From: Anaeramoeba ignava
Lineage: Eukaryota > Metamonada > Anaeramoebidae
Length of the DNA: 64,000 nucleotides
Direction: 5' to 3'
Assembly (NCBI GenBank): GCA_028826165.1
Contig: JAPDFW010000107.1
Location: 124,001-188,000 of the forward strand
Positions within the stretch are counted from its first letter, which is position 1, and every line of letters begins with the position of its first letter. Under the pieces are notes generated by a model, which saw only the letters and a list, made by a program, of their open reading frames with translations, had not been told where the DNA came from and did no database searches. Positions 23,138-33,985 of this stretch are shown here, piece by piece. Position numbers and translations under genes: made by a program.

Positions 23138-24943
23138 TTAATCTTTCTTTGTTATTTTTTGAGAGAGTGATTGAATTGTTTGAAGTTTATGAACATCAAA
23201 AACAACTTCTTCAATTTTCTTTAAATCAAATTTCAAAGAGTTAATTTTCTTTCCAAAAACATCATTATTAGTGTTTAGTAATTTAAATCTTGAATAAATT
23301 TCAGAAACAACTAAAGAAATTTTCCAAGGCATTTCATAATTTCCAGCAGTAACAGAATTAACACATAATCTTGCCTTTAAAACCATTTTTTTTTAAAATA
23401 ATTTTTTTAATTTCAATTTTAATTTCAATTTTAATTTCAATTTTAATTTCAATTTTAATTTTAATTTTAATTTTAATTTTAATTTTAATTTTAATTTTAA
23501 TTTCAAATTGAATTTCAATTTTAATTTTAATTTTAATTTTAATTTTAATTTTAATTTCAATTTCAATTTTAATTTCAAAATGAATTTTAATTTTAATTTT
23601 AATTTTAATTTCAATTTTAATTTTAATTTCAATTTCAATTTTAATTTCAATTTCAATTTTAATTTTAATTTTAATTTTAATTTTAATTTTAATTTTAATT
23701 TTAATTTCAAAAATGAATTTCAAATAATTTTAATTTTAATTTCAATTTTAATTTCAATTTGAATTTTAATTTTAATTTCAAAATTTCAATTTCAATTTCA
23801 ATTTTAATTTTAATTTCAATTTTAATTTTAATTTTAATTTTAATTTTTAATTTTAAATTTAATTTTAATTTTAATTTCAATTTTAATTTTAAATGAATTT
23901 TAATTTCAATTTTAATTTCAATTTTAATTTTAATTTTAATTTTAATTTTAATTTCAATTTTAATTTTAATTTTAATTTTAATTTTAATTTCAAAATAAAT
24001 TTCAAAATGAATTTTAATTTTAATTTTAATTTCAATTTTAATTTTAATTTCAATTTTAATTTTAATTTCAATTTTAATTTCAATTTTAATTTCAATTTTA
24101 ATTTCAATTTTAATTTCAATTTTAATTTTAATTTCAATTTTAATTTTAATTAAATTTTAAAATTTTAATTTCAAAATTAATTTTAATTTCAATTTTAATT
24201 TCAATTTTAATTTTAATTTCAATTTCAAAATGAATTTTAATTTTAATTTTAATTTTAATTTTAATTTTAATTTTAAAATGAATTTTAATTTCAATTTTAA
24301 TTTTAATTTTAATTTCAATTTTAATTTCAAAATGAATTTCAAAATGAATTTTAAATTAATTTAATTTTTACAAGTTCACTGCAAAATTTAAAAAGTGAAA
24401 GTAAATAAATATGAACATCAATTCCAAGATCATTTTCTTTTTCTGGTATTTCTAATCCTAAAATATCAGCAATTTCTGAAAAAAGATAAACTCGTTCATT
24501 TTCAATCCAACCAAGAAATAAAATGTTAAAAAATGTAGAAGAACAAGTAAATTTCCAAGAATCATAAAATTTATGATGATATTCTTTGGGAATTGTTTCA
24601 AAAAGTGATTTATAATGTTGTTTTAATTCAGGAATAAATTCTTTTGATTTTTGAACAATTTCATTTTCTTTTATTTTTATTTTTATTTTTATTTTTATTT
24701 TTATTTTTATTTTTATTTTTATTTTTATTTTTAAAAAATTTTTTTTTTAATTTTTTTTTAATAAAGAAATTTAAATAATAATAATAATAATTTACTATCA
24801 TGATTTTTAAAATGTGCTTTTGAAAGTATAATTTGAAATGATTTGTTAATTTTTTCAATATTTTCTATAATTTTATGAATTTCTTCTTTTTGATTTGAGT
24901 TTTTAATTTGAATTTGTTCAAATTTTTTAAAAATTTCATCCAT
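23138..24943 (-). CDS. TSN: Translin
   Basis: Exons are 24943-24796, 24667-24372 and 23374-23138; phases 1 and 0 join and give 226 residues, against 228 in human translin. The C-terminal half carries the family signature: residues about 145-227 read CSELARLCVNSVTAG, then a helical run with FKLLNTNND and FDLKKIEEVVFDV. The middle matches translin at KFYDSWKFTCSSTFF and EIADILGLEIPEKENDLGIDVHIYLLSLF. Translin is an octameric, all-helical RNA/DNA-binding protein that works with TRAX in the C3PO endonuclease; translin itself lacks the catalytic acidic residues, and no TRAX gene is seen here. Intron 2 is a 997-nt array. Its start lies 102 bp from the CHFR stop codon, and that gap carries five TCATTTTT copies on the minus strand. 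Confidence 0.92.
23375..24371 (-). repeat. Translin intron 2: AAAATT/GAAATT and 18-bp arrays
   Basis: Sense-strand units are GAAATT and AAAATT hexamers plus the 18-mer AAATTAAAATTCATTTTG, exactly as in the PH-RUN introns. Donor GTAAAA, acceptor TTTTAAAG. KLKLKL and NFNFNF frames on both strands are artefacts. Confidence 0.85.
24668..24795 (-). other. Translin intron 1
   Basis: 128 nt, donor GTAAAT, acceptor AATAAAAG, containing a sense-strand (AAAAAT)n run at about 24672-24732. Confidence 0.7.
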
Positions 24944-24974
24944 TTTTTTGAATTAATTAATTTTTATTCTTTTA

Positions 24975-25018
24975 AAAATGAAAAAATGAAAAATGAAAAA
25001 TGAAAAAATGAAAAATAA
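24975..25018 (-). promoter_or_regulatory. Clustered TCATTTTT boxes before translin
   Basis: The complement of this stretch reads five TCATTTTT/TCATTTTTT copies in about 40 nt, within 75 nt of the translin ATG and inside the 102-bp gap to CHFR. Confidence 0.45.
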
Positions 25019-25045
25019 TTTTTTTTTCTTTTGATTTTTTTTGGT

Positions 25046-27679
25046 TCATTTTCGATGAGTTTGTTCGCAAATATGATTATATCTTTGGCAATGAGAAAGT
25101 TTATGAGTTTGAGTTCTACAATTTCTTCCATACCAACAATTATCTCTTTTAGGGAATTGATCATCAATTTTAACTCTATATCCATAAAGTAATTCATTTA
25201 GAAAAGGAATAAAACAATTTTTGCAAATTAAAGAATTAGAACGAAAAGCATGAAATTTTGGCATTTCAACTAATAAAAATAAATTTAAAATTAAATTTTA
25301 AAATCAAATTAAATTTGTTTTGAATATTTAAATCATTTTACTTGCTGTGTATTCTGATTTATCTAATTTTTCTAACATTGTTTTATATAATTGAGTAAAA
25401 TCAATTGAATTTTTAGTTAAATAATCTTCAAATAGGAATTTTTCATGAGGATTTGAGTTAAAACTTGTTTGAGGAATTTCTTTCATTTCAAAATCGGAAA
25501 TTTTTTTCAAAAATCCTTTTCCTATAAAATTTAAATAAATTTATAAATAAATTTTTAAATAAATTTATAAATAAATTTTGAAATAAATATAAATATAAAT
25601 ATAAATATAAATATAAATATAAATATAAATATAAATATAAATATAAATATAAATATAAATATAAATATAAATATAAATATAAATATAAATATAAATATAA
25701 ATATAAATCTAAATCAAATAAAAAAAATAAATATAAATATAAATATATAAATATAAATATAAATATAAATATAAATATAAATATAAATATAAATATAAAT
25801 ATAAATATAAATATAAATATAAATATAAATATAAATATAAATATAAATATAAATATAAATATAAATATAAATATAAATATAAATATAAATATAAAATATA
25901 AATATAAATATAAATATAAAATAAATATAAAATATAAAAATAAATATAAAATCTAAAAAATAAATATAAATCTAAATATAAATATAAAATATAAATATAA
26001 AATAAATATAAATCTAAATATAAATATAAATATAAATATAAATATAAATCTAAATATAAATATAAATATAAATATAATTATAAATATAATTATAAATATA
26101 AATATAAATCTAAATATAAATATAAATATAATTATAAATATAAATATAAATATAAATATAAATATAAATCTAAATCTAAATATAAATATAAATATAAATC
26201 TAAATCTAAATATAAATATCAATATAAATATAAATATAAATATAAAAATAAATCTAAATATAAATATAAAAATAAATCTAAATAACCTGCTAAAGCACTA
26301 CATCCCCAATATCCATCACAAAAATACTTCCGACAATTTTCACATTGAATTGAAAAATTTTGATCAGGTCTTTTTGGAAAAGGATTATAGCAAATAGAAC
26401 ACACATAATGATTAGGATTTTTTGGATCACATTGAAATCCATCTTGAGCACGAGGAACTCTACATTCTCTGCACACATCATAATCTTCAGAAGACTCTGA
26501 TTCTGAATCTGAACTATCGGATAATTCGGAAGTTGAAGATGAAGAAAATACATTGTTTCTTCTCCTAAAAGGTCTTGATTGACGAGAAAATGCAGAATTT
26601 GTAAATGAGGGTGTTTTTTGAGTTGATTTTTTCATTTCTTCATCTTTTTTCTTTTGTTGTTGAAGTTTGATTGTATCATCCATAATTTTGTTCAATTCAT
26701 CCAATTCCTTTAAATCTTTAGCATCTCTTCTCTTTTCAGGATGTTTTGTCAAGAAATCATCAACAATACTATTGATTGAATGGTTTCGTTGTATTTCAGA
26801 AACAGCAACTCTGCATGACGGACAAAGGTTACTTCGAAGCATCCATTGTGAATAACAAGCTCCACAAAAATTGTGCATGCAAGGAATCAAAGTAACGCAT
26901 TTATAAATCAAGTCTCGACAAATTGGACAGATGATATTTTCCATAATTACTTCATCCATTTGGATTGATTTTTGTTTTTCTATTGATTGTGGTTTTTGGT
27001 TAGTATTTTGCAAATGATTTTCTTCTTGAGAATTTGATTTTGCTTCTCTCATTCTTTTCATAGAAAATTCATCATTTTCTTGGTTTTCCAAAAAAGTATT
27101 TAAATTAGTTTTTCTTGATACGCGTTGATTTGAATTTTGATTTTCATTCATTTTTTGATTTTGATTTTCATTCATTTTTTCATTTTGATTTTCATTCATT
27201 TTTTGATTTTCATTTTCATTCATTTTTTGATTTTCATTTTCATTCATTTTTTCATTTTCATTTTCATTCATTTTTTGATTTTGATTTGAACGAAATATAT
27301 AAGTAATTGAATCGCTATTTTCTTCAGTTGGTGAACTTAATTCTGCAAAAGTAATCTCATCTCCATTCTGTATTCTTGCTGGAATACTTATTGGTACTTT
27401 TTTCTTGTTAACAAATACTCCATTTCTTGAAACATCAATAATGTAAATTGAACCTTGTTGATCATTCATTATTTTGCAATGCGTTGAACTTATTTTACTG
27501 TTGTTAATTTGATATTTTTTTTCTTTGCTTTCTCTTCCAATCAAAATGACATCTTCTGTTAGACTGATATGTGGATATTTTGAATTTAAACTCATTAAAA
27601 TACCCCATTCATTTGAATTAGTTTTTTCCGAATTCTCATTTTTATGTTGAACTTCCAAAGTATTTGTTCTTTTTAACAT
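25046..27679 (-). CDS. CHFR: CHFR-type E3 ubiquitin ligase (FHA, RING, Cys-rich, PBZ)
   Basis: Exons are 27679-26287, 25521-25342 and 25269-25046, joined in phase 1 twice, 598 residues. An FHA domain (phosphothreonine binding) covers about 25-130 (LIGRESKEKKYQI, SSTHCKI, NGVFVN). A Met/Asn/Glu/Gln 6-residue repeat follows at about 135-180. A C3HC4 RING lies at about 250-295 (CPICRDLIYKCVTLIPCMHNFC ... CPSCR). A Cys-rich region (CRECRVPRA, CSICYNPFP, CENCRKYFC) leads to a C-terminal PBZ finger, CWYGRNC ... H..YNHICEQT, which binds poly(ADP-ribose). This is the complete CHFR order; CHFR acts in the antephase mitotic checkpoint and DNA-damage response. Intron 1 (765 nt) is an ATAAAT array, intron 2 is 72 nt. 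The TCATTTTT box lies about 75 nt upstream (complement of 27751-27764). Confidence 0.92.
25522..26286 (-). repeat. CHFR intron 1: ATAAAT hexamer array
   Basis: 765 nt that are (ATAAAT)n on the plus strand with occasional ATCTAA and ATAATT variants. Donor GTTATT is non-standard; acceptor TTTTATAG. Flanking exons join as CSALAG|KGF in the CHFR frame. Confidence 0.85.
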
Positions 27680-27792
27680 TTTTTTTTTCTTTTTCTTTTA
27701 TATTTTCTTTTATTAAAAAATTTTATAATAATAATAATAAAAAAAAAACAAATGAAAAATGAAATTTTTTTATAACAAAAAAAAAATTTTTT

Positions 27793-30700
27793 TTATAATA
27801 ATTTCTTTTCTTTTTTTGATTTTGATTTTGATTTTGATTTTGATTTTGATTTTGATTTTGATTTATGTTTTTTTGATTTGTTTTCTTTATTTTCTTTTTT
27901 GCGTTTTTCTTTCTTTCCTCTTTTTCTTCTTCCAATTCCTTCAATTTCAAAAAATGAAATGAATTTATTTGTAAATAAATATCTATTTTGAGAAAGTGGA
28001 AGTCGATATATTTTTATAAAAAAAATTGAACGATCAACCAAAGAAGGAAAAAGTATTTTTTGATAATAAAGAGATCTAAGTTGTGTTTTTTTGAGTTTTT
28101 GCGATAAAACTTGAATTTGTTGATGAGATATTGAAGATTTTTTTAAAGATTTTTCAAATAGAAATTGAAAAATTTGATTTTGATTTTGATTTTGATTTTG
28201 ATTTTGATTCTTAATTTTTAGTTCTTTAATTGAATGAATATAGTTTTTGTGATTGAAAGTAAATAAATGATTAAATAAAGAAATGCATTTTTTTTGGTAA
28301 TATTTTGAAGAACCAGCCAAATAAGAAAAACTAAATGCTGGTTGTTTAAGCATATTTTGCTGTTTAATTTCATCTAAAAAAATGGTTGTTTTCCAAAAAT
28401 CTATTTCAGATGGAGAAACTTTTTTTTCCCAATCACATTTTTGAAGAAAAATTCTTTGTTGATTTTCAAAAATAAAATTTTGGATCAGAGTTTCAAATAA
28501 AGAAGGAGAAGGGAAATGTATTTAGATTTTTGCTTAAATTTCGATCTTCAAATAGTGATAAAAACGATATTTCTCTTCCAATAAAGGAATCTTCAAGAAG
28601 AATCAATAAATCCAGAGAAATCGATGTTACTAAATTACTGATTTCATCAACAAGTCTTTTTGTTTCTTTTTCTTCCTCCTCAAATTTGCAAAGTATTCCC
28701 AGCATTCGTTGTGTAATGCGATAAAAAAACCCAGAAAACAAACAGATATAATTGATATGACCCTTTGTTTTATATTGAATATTTTTTGGAGGATCAATAG
28801 AAAATATTGGGTAATTTTCAGTAACAATTTTTTCAGTAACATCATCTACATTTTCGTCTGTGAAATTATTCTGTAAAATATCTGTCTTGACAAATCTAGA
28901 TAATTGACGAACAATTTTCTGCAACGAACGAAAACTTCCCGATGCTAATTCAAGAAAATCAAACTCTGTCAGGTTCTCAATTAGCAAATTAAACACAAGA
29001 TCCCAGAAAGAATGCTGTCTGCCTTTCTTGAGTCGTAATTGCGCCTCTGATTTCGTGTTGATTTTTTGGTTCACTTGATTAAGAATGTCCAGAATAAATC
29101 CATTCGATGACTCTAAAAAGATCCCCATTCTTTGTGTTATTGCGTTGAATAGATTGAATTGCGGGATGTGGAATGAGACAGAATTGTCTTGTTCGTTATT
29201 TTGGGGTTGGGAAAACCCTGAAATAAATTCTAGTAACTGCGGGAGCATCTGAAGTGGAAAAAGAGAATTTAATATTTCAGGATTTATAATGTTTGTAAAA
29301 ATTCTTTGTGTCTGTAAAAAAGGTAAAGCATTTGGTTCTGTTTCCATTTGATTGCTATGAATATTACTATTACTATTACTATTACTAATGCTATTACTAA
29401 TGCTATTTGCAACGCGATTCCCTGTATTCGGTATATGAATCGGGATAATGTTTGGAGTGCTATTTCGTATAATAAGTGGAATGATATTTTCGCTATTATT
29501 CGACATATTGAAAATTCTCAAACTGCCTTGTGGTTGCGATTGACCTGCAAATCGATGCATTGGAAAGATCAAATGTTGATAATTTGGGAGTAAATTAAAA
29601 TGACTCGTTAAATTTTGTATTTGTTGGTTATTTTGAGGATTTTCATTTTGAATATTTGATTCTAAATCATTTTCTTGTTCAGGAAGAAATGAAAGTATGG
29701 AAAAATGTCTGGAAATATGGAAAAACAGTACGCTGAGATGTTTTAACGGGTTTGCATATTGATGAATAACATTGATTTGAGGAATTAATGAATCTCTTGT
29801 TTGATTTTCTTGTAAAATGTTTTTTGTTGATTGAATAACTTCAAAAAAAATTGAAAGATTTTGAGAAACTTGATTTAGTATTTGTGAAAATCTTATCAAT
29901 TCATTTGATCCGTTTATTGATTGAGAAAATATTGGTTCAGATTCAATATCAGCATTTTCATTTCTTTGAGTTGAAGTTGAATAACGATGTTGAAATATTT
30001 GTAAAATTGTTTCTGTTTTAGATAAGCCTGATGAAAAATCCGATAATAATTGCTGAGAAGGAAAAATTGTTTCATTTGCATTTTTATTTTTAATTTCCAA
30101 AATGATTCGTGAATGATTTTTTAATCCTGTTTATAATTTAATATTTAATTTAATTTTTATATTTAATTTAATTTAATTTTTTTACCTAAATTATTTAATT
30201 TTTGATCATCATTTAAAAGATTTTTTTGGAATTTTAAAATTATTTGATCTTTTGGGATTTTAGTTTTAGATTCAATGCATGTTTTTAATTCAGATATTGT
30301 TTTCTAAATATATAAATTTTGATATAAATTTTAATATAAATTTTAATATTAATTTTGATATAAATTTTAATATAAATTTTAATATAAATTTTAATATAAA
30401 TTTTGATATAAATTTTGATATAAATTTAATTATAAATTTTGATATAAATTTTGATATAAATTTTGATATAAATTTTGATATAAATTTTATTATAAATTTA
30501 ATTATAAATATAATTATAAATTTAATTATAAATTTTGATATAAATTTTGATATAAATTTTGATATAAATTTAATTATAAATTTAATTATAAATTTAATTA
30601 TAAATTTAATTTTATAAATTTAATTATAAATTTAATTATAAATTTAATTATAAATATAATTATAAATATAATTATAAATTTAATTATAAATTTTAATATA

Positions 30701-33433
30701 AATTTAATTATAAATTTAATTATAAATTTAATTATAAATTTAATTATAAAATTTAATTATAAATTTAATTATAAATTTAATTATAAATTTGATTATAAAT
30801 TTAATTATAAATTTAATTATAAATTTAATTATAAATTTGATTATGAATTTGATTATAAATTTTGTTTGAATTTAATTATGAATTTTAATTATAAATTTAA
30901 TTATAAATTTAATTATAAATTTAATTATAAATTTAATTATAAATTTAATTATAAATTTAATTATAAATTTAATTATAAATATAATTATAAATATAATTAT
31001 AAATTTAATTATAAATTTAATTATAAATTTAATTATAAATTTCAATATAAATTTAATTATAAATTTAATTATAAATTTAATTATAAATTTAATTATAAAT
31101 TTAATTATAAATTTAATTATAAATATAATTATAAATTTAATTATAAATTTTAATATAAATTTTTGTGTTGAATTTAATTATAAATTTAATTATAAATTTA
31201 ATTATAAATTTAATTATAAATTTAATTATAAATTTTGATATAAATTTTGATATAAATTTTAATATTAATTTTGATATAAATTTTGATATAAATTTTAATT
31301 ATAAATTTAATTATAAATTTTGATATAAATTTTGATATTAATTTTGATATAAATTTTGATATAAATTTTATTATAAATTTAATTATAAATATAATTATAA
31401 ATTTAATTATAAATTTTGATATAAATTTTGATATAAATTTTGATATAAATATAATTATAAATTTAATTATAAATTTTAATATCAATTTTAATATTAATTT
31501 TATTATAAATTTGTTTATAAATTTAATTATAAATTTAATTATAAATTTAATTATAAATTTTAATATCAATTTTAATATTAATTTTATTATAAATTTAATT
31601 ATAAATTTAATTATAAATTTAATTATAAATTTAATTATAAATTTAATTATAATTTTAATTATAAATTTTATTATAAATTTAATTATAAATTTAATTATAA
31701 ATTTAATTATAAATTTAATTATAAATTTAATTATAAATTTAATTATAAATTTAATTATAAATTTAATTATAAATTTAATTATAAATTTAATTATAAATTT
31801 AATTATAAATTTAAATATAAATTTAATTATAAATATAATTAAAATATAATTATAAATTTAATTATAAATATAATTATAAATATAATTATAAATTTAATTA
31901 TAAATTTAATTATAAATATAATTATAAATTTAATTATAAATTTGATTATAAATTTAATTATAAATTTAATTATAAATTTAATTATAAATTTAATTATAAA
32001 TTTAATTATAAATTTAATTATAAATATAATTATAAATTTAATTATAAATTTTAATTATAAATTTAATTATAAATTTAATTATAAAATTTAATTATAAATT
32101 TAATTATAAATTTAATTATAAATATAATTATAAATTTAATTATAAATTTAATTATAAATTTAATTATGAATTTAATTATAAATTTAATTATAAATTTGAT
32201 TATGAATTTAATTATAAATATAATTATAAATTTAATTATAAATTTAATTATAAATTTAATTATAAATTTGATTATAAATTTAATTATAAATATAATTATA
32301 AATTTTATTATAAATTTAATTATAAATTTAATTATAAATTTAATTATAAATATAATTATAAATTTAATTATAAATTTAATTATAAATTTAATTATAAATT
32401 TAATTATAAATTTAATTATAAATTTAATTATAAATTTGATTATAAATTTAATTATAAATTTAATTATAAATTTAATTATAAATTTGATTATAAATTTGAT
32501 TATAAATTTAATTATAAATATGATTATAAATTTAATTATAAATTTGATTATAAATTTGATTATAAATTTGATTATAAATTTGATTTTATAAATTTAATTA
32601 TAAATTTGATTATAAATTTAATTATAAATTTAATTATAAATTTAATTATAAATTTAATTATAAATATAATTATAAATTTAATTATAAATATAATTATAAA
32701 TTTAATTATAAATTTTGATATAAATTTTGATATAAATTTTGATATAAATTTAATTATAAATTTAATTATAAATTTGATTATAAATTTAATTATAAATTTG
32801 ATTATAAATTTAATTATAAATTTGATTATAAATTTAATTATAAATTTAATTATAAATTTAATTATAAATTTAATTATAAAATTTAATTATAAATATAATT
32901 ATAAATTTAATTATAAATTTAATTATCAATTTAATTATAAATTTAATTATAAATTTAATTATAAATTTAATTATAAATTTAATTATAAATTTAATTATAA
33001 ATTTAATTATAAATTTAGTTATAAATTTGATTATAAATTTAATTATAAATTTAATTATAAATTTAATTATAAATTTAATTATAAATTTAATTATAAATTT
33101 AGTTATAAATTTAATTATAAATTTGATTATAAATATAATTATAAATTTAATTATAAATTTAATTATGAATTTAATTATAAATTTTGTGTTGAATTTGATT
33201 ATAAATTTTGTGTTGAATTTAATTATAAATTGATTATAAATTTAATTATGAATTTGATTATAAATTTAATTATAAATTTAATTATAAATTTAATTATAAA
33301 TTTTAATATAAATTTTGTGTTGAATTTAATTATAAATTTAATTATAAATTTTCTTGTAATGTACAGAAGAAGAAATTTTAATTGAAATCGGATTATTTTG
33401 ATTTTTTAATTCAATTAAAAGAAGAATTTTCAT
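27793..33433 (-). CDS. Ubiquitin-like, BAG6/Scythe-like protein, one frameshift
   Basis: Exons are 33433-33365, 30303-30186 and 30126-27793; phases 0 and 1 join. Residues 1-75 form a ubiquitin-like domain (MKILLLIELKNQ ... TISELKTCIESKTKIPKDQIILKFQKN ... DDQKLNNLGLKNHSRIIL). Helical blocks with PLKHLSVLFFHISRHFSIL resemble the BAG6 middle region. After a frame break between 28493 and 28530 the reading continues with FWKTTIFLDEIKQ and PAFSFSYLAGSSKYYQKK, close to the BAG6 C-terminal QPPLSDAYLSGMPAKRRK motif, which supports one gene. The tail is Lys/Arg-rich (possible NLS) with KS repeats. BAG6 is a chaperone for tail-anchored and mislocalised proteins. Intron 1 (3,061 nt) is one huge array; intron 2 is 59 nt. 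The family call rests on short similarities; a different Ubl scaffold is possible. Confidence 0.7.
30304..33364 (-). repeat. BAG6-like intron 1: 3-kb array of 12-bp units
   Basis: Donor GTACAT and acceptor ATATTTAG enclose about 250 units. The plus-strand unit is AATTTAATTATA with AATTTGATTATA, AATTTTGATATA and AATTTTAATATA variants; on the sense strand the main unit is AATTTATAATTA. Frames of up to 259 codons (LIINLIIN, NYKFNYKF) run through it only because 12 is a multiple of 3. Confidence 0.85.
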
Positions 33434-33985
33434 AAAGAAAAAATGAAAAAAAAATGAAAAAATGAAAAAATTAAAAAGAAGAAAAATTTATTTTTTTTTA
33501 ATTTTTTTTTTCTTCATTTTTATTTGGAAAAATTTTTTTGGAATTTTCATTTTTTCTTTTATAAAACTCAATCAATCAATAAAATTAATTAATAAAATCA
33601 ATTAAATTTAATTAAAATTAAAATTAAAATTAAATTTCCCTTTTTTTTTTTGTTTTTTGTTTTTTTGTTTTTTGTTTTTAGATCAAATTTAATTTTTTTT
33701 AAATAACAAAAAGGAATAAGAATTTGAATTAAAAAATTAAATAAAAATTAAATAAAAAATAAAAGAGAAAAAACAACGCAACAAAATAAAAATCAAATCA
33801 AAAAAATTTTTTTTTTTTAATTATTTTTATTTAATTAATTAATTTTTTAATTAAAAAGATCAAGAGAAAAAAAATTTTTTTGGATTGTAAAATTAAAAAA
33901 GATATTTTTTTTCTTTCATTTTTCTTTTTCTTTTTTGTTTTTATTTTTCTTTTTTGATTTTTATTTTTGATTTTTATTATTAAAA
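33434..33985. promoter_or_regulatory. Divergent intergenic region, BAG6-like (-) and CARMIL-like (+)
   Basis: 552 bp of poly-A/T. On the minus strand TCATTTTT boxes lie at the complement of 33436-33480, just before the BAG6-like ATG; on the plus strand TTTCATTTTTC at 33913-33924 lies about 65 nt before the CARMIL ATG. Short ORFs in it are low complexity. Confidence 0.45.

Noticed and set aside
23358-24342. KLKLKL, KIKIKI and NFNFNF frames on both strands
   Set aside because: They translate the hexamer array of translin intron 2.
27723-27962. Small frames on both strands next to the KS repeat
   Set aside because: They overlap the end of the BAG6-like frame and its downstream gap; low complexity.
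30279-33385. Frames up to 259 codons (INFNINF, LIINLIIN)
   Set aside because: They lie within the 3,061-nt intron of the BAG6-like gene; the Ubl domain is only complete when this is spliced out.
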